From NCBI RefSeq assembly GCF_010993985.1, contig NZ_WINH01000001.1:124001-188000 (forward strand): a stretch of DNA of 64,000 nucleotides, in the 5' to 3' direction. Below the pieces are notes generated by a model, which ran no database searches, was not told the DNA's origin, and saw only the letters and a program-made list of their open reading frames with translations. Made by a program: the position numbers and the translations under genes. The DNA is from Paraferrimonas sp. SM1919 (GTDB taxonomy: Bacteria; Pseudomonadota; Gammaproteobacteria; Enterobacterales; Shewanellaceae). Positions 53,997 to 63,970 of the stretch are shown in pieces (position 1 is the first letter of the stretch; every line of letters starts with the position of its first letter).

Positions 53997-54933
53997 AACC
54001 AGATAAGTTTAACTCTTTTTTATTATTATTTTGGAAATATTCAATTCCTTGGTAAGCCCCTATGGTACCAACTTTGGTCAATTTAATCCCAAGATTTTCA
54101 CTGATCAGAGCGATGTCTTGTGCTTTTTCAGGACTGGCCGTAAACAACAACTCGTAATCTTCACCACCGCTTAAGGCAAAATCGAGCGCTTGCTGCCAGT
54201 CTAAGCACTGCAATAAGGAGGACAATGGTAAGCACTCAAGATCAATTCTGGCCCCTTGACCACTGGCATTTAAAATATGTTTAAGATCAGATGCTAAACC
54301 ATCACTTAAATCCATGGCACTAGTGGCCACTGCCCTTAACGCCTGCCCCAGCTCAATGCGGGCTGTGGGAAAGTAATGACGCATTACGCCCTGTAAGCCA
54401 AGTTCAAAATCCACTCCTTTATTCAGTAAGTGGGCCAAGCCTAGGCCAGAATCGCCAATGGTATGACTGACATAGATATCATCACCACTGTTGGCACCAC
54501 TTCGTGTTAACGCCTTCCCCTGTGGCACAAAGCCATGCACAGTAATGGTAATAACGACCTTATCTGACATGCAGGTATCGCCGCCAACAAGGGCAAGATC
54601 ATACTGCTTGGCTAAATTAAAAAAGGATTCAGAAAATTCTGCCAACCAAGATTCGTCTACCTCCGGTAAACTAATGGCCAACGTTGCCCAAGCGGGTGTC
54701 GCCCCCATTGCTGCCAAATCTGACAGGTTAGCGGTTAAGGCTTTATGTGCAAGTGCTGCCGCAGGGATATCTGCAAGAAAGTGAACATCCTGCACTAAAG
54801 AGTCCGTGCTAACTGCCAATTGCATACCCGCAGGTGGTGCTAACAGTGCACAGTCATCCCCTACTCCAATGACAACATCATCACGGTTGCTATTTTGGCT
54901 AAAGTATTTTTTTATTAAATTGAATTCTTTCAC
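53983..54933 (-). CDS. thiL: Thiamine-monophosphate kinase
   Basis: A 316-residue enzyme that phosphorylates thiamine monophosphate to thiamine diphosphate with ATP. VIGVGDDCALL, STDSLVQDVHF and GGDTCMSDKVVITITVHG carry the metal-binding Asp residues, and SGGEDYELLFT is the C-terminal signature. GTG start. Between nusB and thiL lies a terminator-like hairpin, so thiL-pgpA expression may be attenuated relative to nusB. Confidence 0.96.
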   Translation of the reverse strand: MKEFNLIKKYFSQNSNRDDVVIGVGDDCALLAPPAGMQLAVSTDSLVQDVHFLADIPAAALAHKALTANLSDLAAMGATPAWATLAISLPEVDESWLAEFSESFFNLAKQYDLALVGGDTCMSDKVVITITVHGFVPQGKALTRSGANSGDDIYVSHTIGDSGLGLAHLLNKGVDFELGLQGVMRHYFPTARIELGQALRAVATSAMDLSDGLASDLKHILNASGQGARIDLECLPLSSLLQCLDWQQALDFALSGGEDYELLFTASPEKAQDIALISENLGIKLTKVGTIGAYQGIEYFQNNNKKELNLSGYEHF

Positions 54934-54955
54934 AGAGATTTCTTATCGGCTTATA

Positions 54956-54980
54956 CAAAAAGTGCGGCCTAAGCCGCACT
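54956..54980 (-). terminator. Terminator-like hairpin between nusB and thiL
   Basis: AGTGCGGC (54961-54968), loop CTAA, GCCGCACT (54973-54980), with AAAA on the left giving TTTTT on the minus strand. It lies within the operon, 20 bases after the nusB stop codon, and is a candidate attenuator. Confidence 0.75.
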
Positions 54981-54999
54981 TCATATCATCGTTTCTAGA

Positions 55000-55401
55000 T
55001 TAAGCTTTTGCTAGCTTATCTAGGGCGCCATTAACAAACTTATGGCTGTCATCGGCACCGAATACTTTCGCAAGTTCAATCGCTTCGTTAATCACTACCT
55101 TATGGGGTACGTCTTTACGGAACATAAGCTCGTAAGCACCAAGGCGCAATAACGATTTTTCAATCGGATCGACGTCTTTAATTGGGCGGTCTAAATGAGG
55201 CTCTAACGCTGCATCAATTCGAGTTGCCTGAGTAGCAACACCGGATAACAATTCGCGGAAGTACTCAACATCGACACCATTGGTGCTATTTTCAGTTAAG
55301 TAGTTCAGTTCAATATCAGCAACATTGTTACCGCTTAATTGCCATGAATAAATGGCTTGTACCGCAAGGCGGCGGGCTTTACGACGCATCGAAGGCTTCA
55401 C
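55000..55401 (-). CDS. nusB: Transcription antitermination factor NusB
   Basis: A small helical RNA-binding protein of about 133 residues acting with NusE/S10 in ribosomal RNA antitermination. The start [21 protein letters not shown] and [22 protein letters not shown] and [18 protein letters not shown] fit the family closely. GTG 55401 is chosen because GGGGA lies just upstream and because the resulting start MKPS agrees with Shewanella NusB; TTG 55413 is possible but less likely. Confidence 0.97.
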   Translation of the reverse strand: MKPSMRRKARRLAVQAIYSWQLSGNNVADIELNYLTENSTNGVDVEYFRELLSGVATQATRIDAALEPHLDRPIKDVDPIEKSLLRLGAYELMFRKDVPHKVVINEAIELAKVFGADDSHKFVNGALDKLAKA

Positions 55402-55413
55402 AGAGATCCCCAA

Positions 55414-55890
55414 TTACAGTTGTTCTTCAAGGTTTTGCAAAACGTTGATCATCTCTAGGGCACCAAGGGCAGCTTCACCACCTTTATTACCGGCTTTAGT
55501 TCCAGAGCGTTCAACAGCTTGCTCGATAGTATCAGTGGTTAATACACCAAATGACACAGGAGTATCAAATTCTAGCATGACTTGAGCCAGACCTTTATTG
55601 CATTCACCTGCAACAAAGTCAAAGTGGGGTGTACCACCACGAATTACCGCACCAAGTGCAATAATTGCATCGTACTTACCGCTAGCAGCAATACGACGGG
55701 CAGTTAATGGCAGCTCGTAAGCTCCTGGTACACGGACAATAGTAATGTTGTCATCGCTTACTTGACCAAAGCGCTTGAGGGTATCAACAGCACCCTCAAC
55801 TAAGCTTTCAACAACAAAGCTATTAAAACGGCCAACAACTAGCGCAATTTTTGCGTCTTTAGCTGCGATATTTCCTTCAACAATATTCAT
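55414..55890 (-). CDS. ribH: 6,7-dimethyl-8-ribityllumazine synthase
   Basis: A 158-residue lumazine synthase that joins the DHBP and ribitylamino-uracil precursors in riboflavin synthesis. Motifs: [36 protein letters not shown] (catalytic His) and [19 protein letters not shown] 55890 with GGGTGA upstream is preferred over the frame to 55902. Separated from nusB by only 12 bases and from ribBX by 100. Confidence 0.97.
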   Translation of the reverse strand: MNIVEGNIAAKDAKIALVVGRFNSFVVESLVEGAVDTLKRFGQVSDDNITIVRVPGAYELPLTARRIAASGKYDAIIALGAVIRGGTPHFDFVAGECNKGLAQVMLEFDTPVSFGVLTTDTIEQAVERSGTKAGNKGGEAALGALEMINVLQNLEEQL

Positions 55891-55990
55891 ATTTTCACCC
55901 AAAAGTTAGCAATCCGGCCCAACTGTCATACAATTGGACGCAATAATAGCACAAGTGTAGCTAAAGCAATTAGCTTAGCTTCACAAACAG

Positions 55991-57100
55991 TTAATTTTTA
56001 TCCGAAATATATTCGACAACCTCTAAACCGAAGCCGCCTAAAGAATGATAGCGCTTAGGTTCACTAAGAAGTCTCATTTTATTCACCCCCAAGTCAGCAA
56101 GAATTTGGGAGCCCACACCAATACGACTCGTTGGCGCCTTGGCTTTTTTACGTTGGGGTTGCTCCCCCGCATCAATCGCGGCAAAGCTCTTCATTTTATT
56201 CAGTAATGCATCATTGCTGGTATCGCTGGCAAGGATCACCACTACCCCGCCATCTTTACCGACACGCTCTAGAGCGTGATCCAGTGGCCAACTGCGATTC
56301 TGATCTCGCTCTGAGAATATTAAATCGTTAAAAGCATTATGTAAGTGAACACGAACTAATGGCTCACCCTCTAAACTGCCGTTGACCATTGCAAAGTGCA
56401 ATTGATTATCAATTGTATCACGGAAGCAATGCATATCGAACTCACCATAACGGGTAGGCATCTTACAACTTGCTTCACGCACTATGGTGGTTTCATTTAA
56501 ATTACGGTACTCAATCAAATCTGCAATGGTGCCCATTTTAAGGCCGTGCTCTTTGGCAAAAATCTCTAGATCAGGGCGACGCGCCATGGTGCCATCTTCT
56601 TTTAAGATTTCTACAATTACACCCGCCGGCTCCAAACCAGCCAAACGCGGCAAATCACAGCCAGCTTCAGTATGACCCGCTCGGATAAGTACACCACCAT
56701 CTTGCGCTTTAAGCGGGAAAATATGACCGGGTTGCACAATATCTTCCGCCTTAGCATCTTTCTTTACAGCGGCAAGCACAGTGGTCGCACGGTCTGCGGC
56801 AGAAATACCTGTAGTGACGCCTTCAGCGGCTTCAATCGAAACGGTGAAATTGGTACTAAAAGCGGCACCGTTATTATCAACCATCAATGGTAACTTTAAT
56901 TGTTCACAACGGTCTTTAGTCAGAGTTAAGCAAATTAAGCCACGGCCATATGTAGCCATAAAGTTAATGGCTTGGGGAGTGATTTTTTCTGCGGCAATAA
57001 TTAAATCACCTTCATTTTCCCTATCTTCATCATCCATTAAGATCACCATCTTACCTTGACGGATATCTTCAATGATTTCTTCTGGGGTATTTAATGACAT
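55991..57100 (-). CDS. ribBX: 3,4-dihydroxy-2-butanone-4-phosphate synthase fused to a degenerate GTP cyclohydrolase II-like domain (RibBX type)
   Basis: A 369-residue protein. The N-terminal ~200 residues form an intact DHBP synthase: [13 protein letters not shown] and [11 protein letters not shown] hold the metal and active-site residues. The C-terminal half resembles GTP cyclohydrolase II, but the zinc site (normally three Cys around CLTGDVFxSxRCDC) reads [14 protein letters not shown] with no Cys. Other catalytic surroundings are also altered. It therefore likely lacks cyclohydrolase activity, and GTP cyclohydrolase II must be encoded elsewhere (ribA). This matches the RibBX class described in Shewanella and other proteobacteria. 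Lies six bases from ribE. Confidence 0.93.
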   Translation of the reverse strand: MSLNTPEEIIEDIRQGKMVILMDDEDRENEGDLIIAAEKITPQAINFMATYGRGLICLTLTKDRCEQLKLPLMVDNNGAAFSTNFTVSIEAAEGVTTGISAADRATTVLAAVKKDAKAEDIVQPGHIFPLKAQDGGVLIRAGHTEAGCDLPRLAGLEPAGVIVEILKEDGTMARRPDLEIFAKEHGLKMGTIADLIEYRNLNETTIVREASCKMPTRYGEFDMHCFRDTIDNQLHFAMVNGSLEGEPLVRVHLHNAFNDLIFSERDQNRSWPLDHALERVGKDGGVVVILASDTSNDALLNKMKSFAAIDAGEQPQRKKAKAPTSRIGVGSQILADLGVNKMRLLSEPKRYHSLGGFGLEVVEYISDKN

Positions 57101-57106
57101 GAGTCG

Positions 57107-57766
57107 TTATCCTCTTATAAAGCCACTTCTTGCTAGCGTTTCCATTGAAAGACCAGCTGCTTTGGTATCTGGAGTGGGCGCCATTAGACGCTCAAGATAG
57201 CGGGCAATTAAGTCCACTTCTAAATTTACTTGTTGGCCAACCGTTAAGTCAGCAAGGGTGGTTTGGGCCGCAGTATGGGGGACAATCGTCAGCCTAAAAG
57301 CCTCATCCCTCAACTCATTGACGGTTAAACTGATACCATCAATGGTAACCGAACCCTTATGGGGAATGTATTTCAGTAGGCTTAAGTCATTAGGCTTGAT
57401 CCAAAACTCTATCGCTTTGCCTAAATCTGACTTTTCCACGCAAGTAGCAACGCCATCCACATGGCCGCTCACCATGTGACCGCCTAAGCGGGTATTTGCC
57501 GTCACCGCTTTCTCGAGATTAACCTTTTGGCCAACACCATAATCTTTGAAACGAGTGACCTTAACCGTCTCAGCGGATACATCGGCACAGTAACCATTGC
57601 TGTTGATTTCAGTCACGGTTAGGCACACACCATTTGTAGCAATGCTATCCCCAAGGGATACATCTGCCATTGATAACTTACCAGAATCGATAGTCACTTT
57701 TACATCGTCCGCAGACTGCTGCCATGCAACTATCTTACCTACGGCTTCAATAATGCCTGTAAACAT
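57107..57766 (-). CDS. ribE: Riboflavin synthase, alpha subunit
   Basis: A 219-residue riboflavin synthase made of two duplicated beta-barrel domains: MFTGIIEAVGKI opens the first; GVCLTVTEI (with the conserved Cys-Leu) and GHMVSGHVDG precede the second. The second repeats the fold with SLTVNEL and DLIARYLERL. Converts two lumazines to riboflavin. Located between ribD and ribBX, ~16 bases from ribD. Confidence 0.97.
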   Translation of the reverse strand: MFTGIIEAVGKIVAWQQSADDVKVTIDSGKLSMADVSLGDSIATNGVCLTVTEINSNGYCADVSAETVKVTRFKDYGVGQKVNLEKAVTANTRLGGHMVSGHVDGVATCVEKSDLGKAIEFWIKPNDLSLLKYIPHKGSVTIDGISLTVNELRDEAFRLTIVPHTAAQTTLADLTVGQQVNLEVDLIARYLERLMAPTPDTKAAGLSMETLARSGFIRG

Positions 57767-57782
57767 AACTTTAATTGGTCTC

Positions 57783-58901
57783 TTAAATAAGCCCTTTCAG
57801 GCGAAAAACTTGTTTTAAATCATCACCAAGCATGGTTTGCTCGATTAATTGTAGACGCTCTACTTGGTCCATATTAATTTTATCTTGGATAATCATTAGG
57901 TCACGACCACCAGCACCGATTAACTTAGGCGCTTGATATAACACTAACTCATCGACTAAACCCGCATCAAAAAATCGACCTGCAAGGGTAGCACCGGCTT
58001 CCACCAATACATCATGAATACCTTGTCTAGCCAGTTCCATTAATAAACCAACTAAACTAATTTGGCCATTATCTAAAGCAATGATTTGCTGCATCACATT
58101 ATCAGGCCAGCTCGCTACTGGGTATTTTTGACCACTGCAAAGCATTAATGTACCTGAACTAGTGACAACATTAAGTGGCGGACGTAATTTAGCATTCGAG
58201 TCTAATACCACTTTAATTGGATTGGGGATTTGGCTAAGTTCGGTATCGTAACCTTTGTGATTCAATACATGCTGACGAACATTTAAACTTGGATCATCTG
58301 CTCGCACAGTGCCTGAACCTGTGATGACCGCCCCGACTTCAGCTCTGAGCTTTTGCACATCGTTGCGAGCTAGTTTACCGGTTATCCATTTGGATTGACC
58401 ATTTTTTAACGCTGTTTTTCCATCCAAAGTACAAGCCAATTTCACCCTGACATAGGGTAGGCCTGTTTTCATTTTTTTAATAAAACCAGGATTGAGCTCA
58501 TAGGCTTGTTGCTCAAGCACCCCTTCAACGACCTCAATACCGGCTTGACGCAGCATATAAATCCCGCGCCCACAAACTTGTGGATTCGGATCAGTCATGG
58601 CCACCACGACCTTGGCAATCCCCGCCTTTATAAGACCTTCAGCGCAAGGGGGGGTTCTGCCATAATGGGAGCAAGGCTCGAGGGTAACATAGGCAGTGGC
58701 GCCTTGGGCATCGGCTCCCGCTTGATTTAAAGCATGAACTTCAGCATGCTCGGTGCCTGCTTTTTTATGGTAGCCCTCACCGATGATTTGGCGGTCTTTG
58801 ACAATCACACAGCCCACTTTGGGGTTAGGTCTGGTCGTAAAGTGCCCCTGTTCGGCAAGGCTGATGGCGCGAGCCATCATTTGTTGATCAAAGTTAGTCA
58901 T
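57783..58901 (-). CDS. ribD: Bifunctional diaminohydroxyphosphoribosylaminopyrimidine deaminase / reductase
   Basis: A riboflavin-pathway enzyme of about 372 residues. The N-terminal deaminase has the zinc motif HAEVHAL with [11 protein letters not shown]. The C-terminal half is the NADPH-dependent reductase ([35 protein letters not shown]). ATG 58901 overlaps the nrdR stop by 8 bases; the frame to 58913 is too long. Part of the leftward nrdR-ribD-ribE-ribBX-ribH operon. Confidence 0.97.
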   Translation of the reverse strand: MTNFDQQMMARAISLAEQGHFTTRPNPKVGCVIVKDRQIIGEGYHKKAGTEHAEVHALNQAGADAQGATAYVTLEPCSHYGRTPPCAEGLIKAGIAKVVVAMTDPNPQVCGRGIYMLRQAGIEVVEGVLEQQAYELNPGFIKKMKTGLPYVRVKLACTLDGKTALKNGQSKWITGKLARNDVQKLRAEVGAVITGSGTVRADDPSLNVRQHVLNHKGYDTELSQIPNPIKVVLDSNAKLRPPLNVVTSSGTLMLCSGQKYPVASWPDNVMQQIIALDNGQISLVGLLMELARQGIHDVLVEAGATLAGRFFDAGLVDELVLYQAPKLIGAGGRDLMIIQDKINMDQVERLQLIEQTMLGDDLKQVFRLKGLI

Positions 58902-59352
58902 GGGTACTTTCAAGATTGGCGATCACTTCACCAAATTGAGAAACATCTTCAAATGCACGATAAACTGAAGCAAAACGAATATACGCCACCTTATCGAGAA
59001 TACGTAACTGATCCATCACTAAATTACCAAGCAGCTGACTCGGTACTTCCCTTTCTCCAGTGGCCCTTAGTTGCGATTTTATTTTATTAATTGCTTCTTC
59101 AATTGCGTCAGTTTCTACTGGACGTTTTTCTACGGCACGGGCAATCCCATCGCGTAATTTTGCTTCATCAAAAGGTTGGCGAGTCCCATCTTGCTTAATA
59201 ATATGCGGTAGCACCAACTCAGCCGTTTCAAAAGTAGTAAAGCGCTCGCTACAAACGGTACAAGAACGACGACGGCGTACTTGGTGGCCATCGGCGACCA
59301 AACGTGAATCAATTACTTTAGTATCGGTTGCAGAGCAAAATGGACAATGCAT
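58894..59352 (-). CDS. nrdR: Transcriptional repressor NrdR
   Basis: A 152-residue repressor of ribonucleotide reductase genes. It has an N-terminal zinc ribbon (MHCPFC and CTVCSERF), the basic RRRRSC stretch, and an ATP-cone domain ([21 protein letters not shown]). Length as usual (~150). First gene of the leftward operon and overlaps ribD. Confidence 0.97.
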   Translation of the reverse strand: MHCPFCSATDTKVIDSRLVADGHQVRRRRSCTVCSERFTTFETAELVLPHIIKQDGTRQPFDEAKLRDGIARAVEKRPVETDAIEEAINKIKSQLRATGEREVPSQLLGNLVMDQLRILDKVAYIRFASVYRAFEDVSQFGEVIANLESTHD

Positions 59353-59379
59353 AGAATTTCCCCAGCCTCACATTTAGGC

Positions 59380-59408
59380 AAAAAAAATGACCGCAAATTG
59401 CGGTCATT
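59380..59408 (-). terminator. Intrinsic terminator of glyA
   Basis: TGACCGCA (59388-59395), loop AAT, TGCGGTCA (59399-59406), and an A-run 59380-59387 that gives eight T on the minus strand. Lies between glyA and nrdR, so they are separate transcripts. Confidence 0.92.
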
Positions 59409-59434
59409 AAGAATACGCTATTTAGCTTTGAAAA

Positions 59435-60691
59435 TTAAGCATAAACAGGGAATTTTGCGCATAATTCTAGCACTTGACTCTTAACACGTTGCTCAACGTT
59501 GTCATCACCCATGTTATCTAGAATGTCACAAATCCAACCAGCAAGTAATTTCGCTTCATCCGCTTTAAAGCCACGGCGGGTGATCGCTGGGGAACCAATA
59601 CGAAGACCAGAGGTAACAAACGGTGAACGTGGATCATTTGGTACTGAGTTTTTATTCACAGTGATATTGGCGCGTCCTAGAGCGGCATCCGCATCTTTAC
59701 CTGTAATATCTTTAGCAATAAGATCTAACAGGAACAAATGGTTATCTGTGCCACCAGAAACGACATCATAGCCACGCTCAATGAAGGCAGCAGCCATGGC
59801 TTGAGCATTCACCACTACTTGTTTTTGGTACTCAGTAAATTCTGGCTGCAATGCTTCTTTGAAGGCAACCGCTTTTGCCGCAATAACGTGGCATAAAGGA
59901 CCACCTTGGCCACCTGGGAATACCGCTGAATTTAACTTCTTGTAAAGTTCTTCATCGTTTTCACCAGAGATGATCAGACCACCACGAGGACCCGCAAGGG
60001 TTTTGTGGGTAGTTGTCGTCACTACGTGTGCGTGTGGCACTGGGTTTGGATAAATACCTGCAGCGACAAGACCGGCAACGTGGGCCATGTCTACCATTAG
60101 GTAAGCGCCAACTTTATCGGCAATCTTACGGAATTCTGACCAATCAATGATCCCTGAGTATGCAGAGAAACCGGCAATGATCATTTTTGGCTTGTGCTCA
60201 AGAGCTAAGCGCTCAACTTCAGCGTAATCGATTTTACCAGTAGTTTCATCAATGCCGTACTGAACTGCACTAAATTGCTTACCAGAGAAGTTTACGTGTG
60301 AACCATGGGTCAAGTGACCACCATGGGCTAAGCTCATACCTAAAACTTTATCATTAGGCTGCAGCAGCGCTAAGAATACTGCAGAGTTAGCTTGTGAACC
60401 AGAATGAGGTTGCACGTTTGCGTAATTTGAACCGAATAGTTCATTGGCACGGTCAATGGCCAATTGCTCAGCAACATCGACGTACTCACAACCACCGTAA
60501 TAACGCTTACCAGGGTAACCTTCTGCGTATTTGTTTGTTAGTTGCGAACCCTGCGCCTCAAGTACACGAGGGCTGGTGTAGTTCTCTGACGCGATAAGCT
60601 CAATATGCTCTTCTTGACGACGAGTTTCGTTAACGATCGCCTGATGTAACTCAGGATCGAAATCAGCAATGTTCATGGTTTTGTCTAGCAT
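59435..60691 (-). CDS. glyA: Serine hydroxymethyltransferase
   Basis: A pyridoxal-phosphate enzyme of 418 residues that interconverts serine and glycine and charges tetrahydrofolate with one-carbon units. [23 protein letters not shown], and [16 protein letters not shown], whose Lys binds the cofactor, are intact. ATG 60691 with GGGGAG seven bases upstream is chosen; the longer open frame to 60784 adds a non-homologous leader. No glycine riboswitch was recognised in the leader. Confidence 0.98.
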   Translation of the reverse strand: MLDKTMNIADFDPELHQAIVNETRRQEEHIELIASENYTSPRVLEAQGSQLTNKYAEGYPGKRYYGGCEYVDVAEQLAIDRANELFGSNYANVQPHSGSQANSAVFLALLQPNDKVLGMSLAHGGHLTHGSHVNFSGKQFSAVQYGIDETTGKIDYAEVERLALEHKPKMIIAGFSAYSGIIDWSEFRKIADKVGAYLMVDMAHVAGLVAAGIYPNPVPHAHVVTTTTHKTLAGPRGGLIISGENDEELYKKLNSAVFPGGQGGPLCHVIAAKAVAFKEALQPEFTEYQKQVVVNAQAMAAAFIERGYDVVSGGTDNHLFLLDLIAKDITGKDADAALGRANITVNKNSVPNDPRSPFVTSGLRIGSPAITRRGFKADEAKLLAGWICDILDNMGDDNVEQRVKSQVLELCAKFPVYA

Positions 60692-60945
60692 CAGACCACT
60701 CCCCAAATAAAATGATAAAGTAAACTTGTTCTCTTTATGGCGCGATATATTACTCCAAATGATGCGAGCTTTATAGAGAAACAACTACTAAAATTTTCAC
60801 TTTATACGATTTTTATTCCTCCACTGGTCAACTTATTTATTGATTTAATTTTGACCAATAGGCGATATTTAACGACAAATAGCAGTGACATCGCGTGTCG
60901 ATGATATAAAATTACCCCATATCAATTATACAAACGGATATTCCA

Positions 60946-62613
60946 ATGGCTCAATTTGTTTACTCCATGCTGCGCGTTAGCAAGGTAGTACCACCATCAA
61001 AAACCATTTTAAAAGATATTTCTTTAAGCTTTTTCCCTGGCGCCAAAATTGGTGTTCTCGGCTTAAACGGTGCCGGTAAGTCGACGTTACTGCGCATCAT
61101 GGCAGGGGTCGATAAAGAGTTCGACGGTGAAGCTAGGCCAATGCCAGACCTAAATATTGGCTATCTAGAACAGGAACCACAACTCGACGAAAACAAAACT
61201 GTCCGTGAAGTGGTTGAAGAGGCGCTAGGTGAAGTCAAACAAGCCCTTACTCGACTTGATGAAGTTTATGCTTTGTATGCTGATCCTGATGCAGATTTTG
61301 ATGCCTTAGCCAAAGAGCAAGGCAAACTTGAAGCCATCATCCAGGCTGCAGATGGTCACAATATTGAGGCCAAATTAGACCGCGCAGCGGATGCCCTGCG
61401 TCTACCTGAGTGGGACGCTAAGATTGGCGTTTTATCAGGTGGTGAACGCCGCCGAGTGGCACTTTGCCGATTACTGCTGTCAAACCCTGACATGCTATTG
61501 TTAGACGAACCAACCAACCACTTAGATGCAGAATCGGTTGCTTGGCTTGAGCGCTTCTTAGTCGATTACCCTGGCACAGTCGTGGCCATTACCCACGACC
61601 GTTACTTTTTAGATAATGCTGCTGGTTGGATTCTAGAACTTGACCGTGGTGAGGGTATTCCTTGGGAAGGTAATTACTCATCTTGGCTTGAACAAAAAGA
61701 CGCTCGACTCGCCCAAGAAGCATCGGCAGAGAAAGCACGCCAACGCTCTATCGAGAAAGAGTTAGAATGGGTCCGTACCAACCCTAAAGGGCGTCAGGCT
61801 AAATCGAAAGCTCGTATGGCGCGTTTTGAGGAACTGAACAACCAAGACCGCCAAAAGCGTAACGAAACCAACGAACTGTTTATTCCACCTGGCCCACGCC
61901 TTGGGGATAAAGTCATTGAAGTCAGCAACCTGTCTAAGTCATTTGGTGATCGTCAGCTTATTGATAACCTAAGCTTTAGCATGCCTAAAGGGGCGATTGT
62001 CGGCATCGTTGGCGCCAATGGTGCTGGTAAGTCGACACTATTTAAGATGTTACAAGGCACTGAGCAAGCCGATGCCGGCATTATCGACATTGGTGATACA
62101 GTTAAACTGGGGTCCGTGGAGCAGTTCCGTGACTCGATGAACGATAGCAACACCGTCTGGCAAGAAATTTCAGAAGGTCAAGATATCATCCGCATTAATA
62201 ATATCGAAATCCCTTCTCGTGCCTATGTCGGTCGCTTTAACTTCCGCGGTTCCGATCAACAAAAGCGCATTGGTGAATTATCTGGCGGTGAGCGCAACCG
62301 TGTTCATCTCGCTAAACTGCTAAAAGCGGGCGCCAATGTATTACTTCTCGATGAGCCCACCAACGATCTTGATGTGGAAACCTTACGTGCGCTTGAAGAA
62401 GCCCTTTTAGAGTTCCCAGGTTGTGCCATGGTTATCTCTCACGACCGTTGGTTCCTTGACCGAATTGCTACTCACATTCTCGATTACCGTGATGAGGGCA
62501 AAGTGAACTTCTATGAAGGTAACTACAGTGAATACACTAAATGGCTTAAAGAGACTCAAGGTAAGGACGCCATTGAGCCGCACCGCTTGAAGTACAAGCG
62601 CATGAGTAAATAA
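60946..62613 (+). CDS. ettA: Energy-dependent translational throttle protein EttA (ABC-F)
   Basis: A 555-residue cytoplasmic ABC-F ATPase that binds the ribosomal E site and gates the first peptide bond according to ATP level. Two ATPase halves: Walker A GLNGAGKST with LSGGERRRVAL and LLLDEPTNHLDAES; then GANGAGKST with LSGGERNRVHL. The linker segment AKSKARMARFEEL and the charged arm fit EttA. Start and length equal those of E. coli EttA (MAQFVYSM). Monocistronic, ended by the terminator at 62632-62660. Confidence 0.97.
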   Translation: MAQFVYSMLRVSKVVPPSKTILKDISLSFFPGAKIGVLGLNGAGKSTLLRIMAGVDKEFDGEARPMPDLNIGYLEQEPQLDENKTVREVVEEALGEVKQALTRLDEVYALYADPDADFDALAKEQGKLEAIIQAADGHNIEAKLDRAADALRLPEWDAKIGVLSGGERRRVALCRLLLSNPDMLLLDEPTNHLDAESVAWLERFLVDYPGTVVAITHDRYFLDNAAGWILELDRGEGIPWEGNYSSWLEQKDARLAQEASAEKARQRSIEKELEWVRTNPKGRQAKSKARMARFEELNNQDRQKRNETNELFIPPGPRLGDKVIEVSNLSKSFGDRQLIDNLSFSMPKGAIVGIVGANGAGKSTLFKMLQGTEQADAGIIDIGDTVKLGSVEQFRDSMNDSNTVWQEISEGQDIIRINNIEIPSRAYVGRFNFRGSDQQKRIGELSGGERNRVHLAKLLKAGANVLLLDEPTNDLDVETLRALEEALLEFPGCAMVISHDRWFLDRIATHILDYRDEGKVNFYEGNYSEYTKWLKETQGKDAIEPHRLKYKRMSK

Positions 62614-62631
62614 GTCATTATTTTTTCAAAC

Positions 62632-62660
62632 AAAAAAGGAACCATCTTGGTTCCTTTTTT
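62632..62660 (+). terminator. Intrinsic terminator of ettA
   Basis: GGAACCA (62638-62644), loop TCT, TGGTTCC (62648-62654), with six A before and six T after, so it could act in both directions. Confidence 0.92.
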
Positions 62661-62713
62661 ATTGGCCTTAGTTCAACTATAACTAATACAAGGAATTCAA
62701 TAGAGAAATAACT

Positions 62714-63880
62714 TTGATTATACGGCTTTTGAGCATAACCGTTGTCTTTTTATGCCTAAGTACTACGGCTCAGGAGAATGCACAGGCATCTAAACAGGCC
62801 ACCACCCAAGGGTTAATTGATTCATTACTCAATGAGTTAGGATTAGATGATCCCCAATTCGACCCAAATAAAGGTCTAGACTTTAGTATTTTACCAGGCC
62901 CCTTCTATACTCCTGAGACCTCCTTGGGGGTTGGTATTTCGGCTGTTGGTATGTATGCAGTCGACAAACAGGACCTGACTATTCAGCCATCTTCATTAGT
63001 CATTACTGGATTAGCCTCGGTCAACGGTGCTTTTGGTTTATACCTCAATAACTCAACCTATTTTAGGCAAGACAAACATCGAATTTATGCCTACTTAGCA
63101 CTTTCTGCTCGCAATGAGACCTACTATGGCACAGGTTATGCAGAAACGGTCAAGCAAGGCATTGGCATTGATTACCATCATAATAAAGTCCACTTTTCAC
63201 CGAGTTATTTGTACTCTATTTTTGATAACTTCTATATAGGTCCTGGATACCATTTTAGTTATTCCGATGTTGGTAAACCCCAAATATTGCCAAATGGGAT
63301 TTATAATGATGAAGTTCTTAATTATCCAGACAGCGGACGTAGCTCTGGCTTTAAGATCAGAGTTTTATATGACTCAAGAGACTTAGAAATCAACGCCTCC
63401 AAAGGGGCCTTAGTGGAATTACAGACCGTAGTATTTAACAAAAATTTCGGCAGCGAATTCCAATATAGCAAAACCACCTTTAAATATAATGGCTATTTGC
63501 AACTTACCCACCCTAATCAGCATCTTGCTTGGCAATTTGTCTACAATAAAGCCACTGGTGATGTCCCATGGACTGAACTGCCTATGCTGGGAGGAAATTC
63601 GGGCCTAAGGGGTTATTATCAACAGCGCTATCGGGGTGATGAAGTGGCGCTAAGCCAGTTGGAATATCGACGTAAACTTTCATGGCGTCACGGCCTGGTT
63701 GCATGGGTGGGTCTTGGTATGATTCGAAATCGTAATGAGAGCTATGACTTTAGCAAAACACTACCTAACATTGGGGTGGGTTATCGCTTTGAAGTCAAAC
63801 CAAGAGTAAATGTTCGCTTTGACTTAGGTATCGGTCAAAATGAAATGGGGTTCTATATGGATATGGGCGAAGCCTTTTAA
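62714..63880 (+). CDS. Outer-membrane beta-barrel protein, BamA/TamA (surface antigen D15) barrel family
   Basis: A 388-residue precursor starting at TTG 62714 with a signal peptide (to STTAQE). After a short N-terminal spacer of about 50 residues, alternating beta strands fill the rest. LPMLGGNSGLRGYYQQRYRG and SQLEYRRKLSW contain the RGY and ER-like landmarks of the Omp85 barrel. It has no POTRA domains, unlike BamA or TamA, so it is a stand-alone 16-strand-type barrel of unknown job. The C-terminal end is MGEAF, with an aromatic residue as expected. Confidence 0.75.
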   Translation: MIIRLLSITVVFLCLSTTAQENAQASKQATTQGLIDSLLNELGLDDPQFDPNKGLDFSILPGPFYTPETSLGVGISAVGMYAVDKQDLTIQPSSLVITGLASVNGAFGLYLNNSTYFRQDKHRIYAYLALSARNETYYGTGYAETVKQGIGIDYHHNKVHFSPSYLYSIFDNFYIGPGYHFSYSDVGKPQILPNGIYNDEVLNYPDSGRSSGFKIRVLYDSRDLEINASKGALVELQTVVFNKNFGSEFQYSKTTFKYNGYLQLTHPNQHLAWQFVYNKATGDVPWTELPMLGGNSGLRGYYQQRYRGDEVALSQLEYRRKLSWRHGLVAWVGLGMIRNRNESYDFSKTLPNIGVGYRFEVKPRVNVRFDLGIGQNEMGFYMDMGEAF

Positions 63881-63944
63881 ACGCTCACATCATGATAAAT
63901 GGCATCAACTTTAGCTCCGTGCAACCCAATCCAACATTTCAAAA

Positions 63945-63970
63945 GGCTTTGTTTAAATTCAACCAAAGCC
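63945..63970 (-). terminator. Possible terminator of a leftward gene beyond the window
   Basis: GGCTTTG (63945-63951) pairs with CAAAGCC (63964-63970) over a 12-nt loop. On the minus strand it is followed by TTTT. It would serve a gene to the right of the window edge. Weak stem. Confidence 0.35.

Noticed and set aside
60692..60784. 31-residue extension of GlyA
   Set aside because: A ribosome site (GGGGAG) precedes ATG 60691 and the resulting length matches GlyA; the extension covers the promoter/leader.
57783..60945. FMN riboswitch in the riboflavin operon or glycine riboswitch before glyA
   Set aside because: No recognisable conserved core was found in the short intergenic regions; the rib genes are tightly packed behind nrdR.
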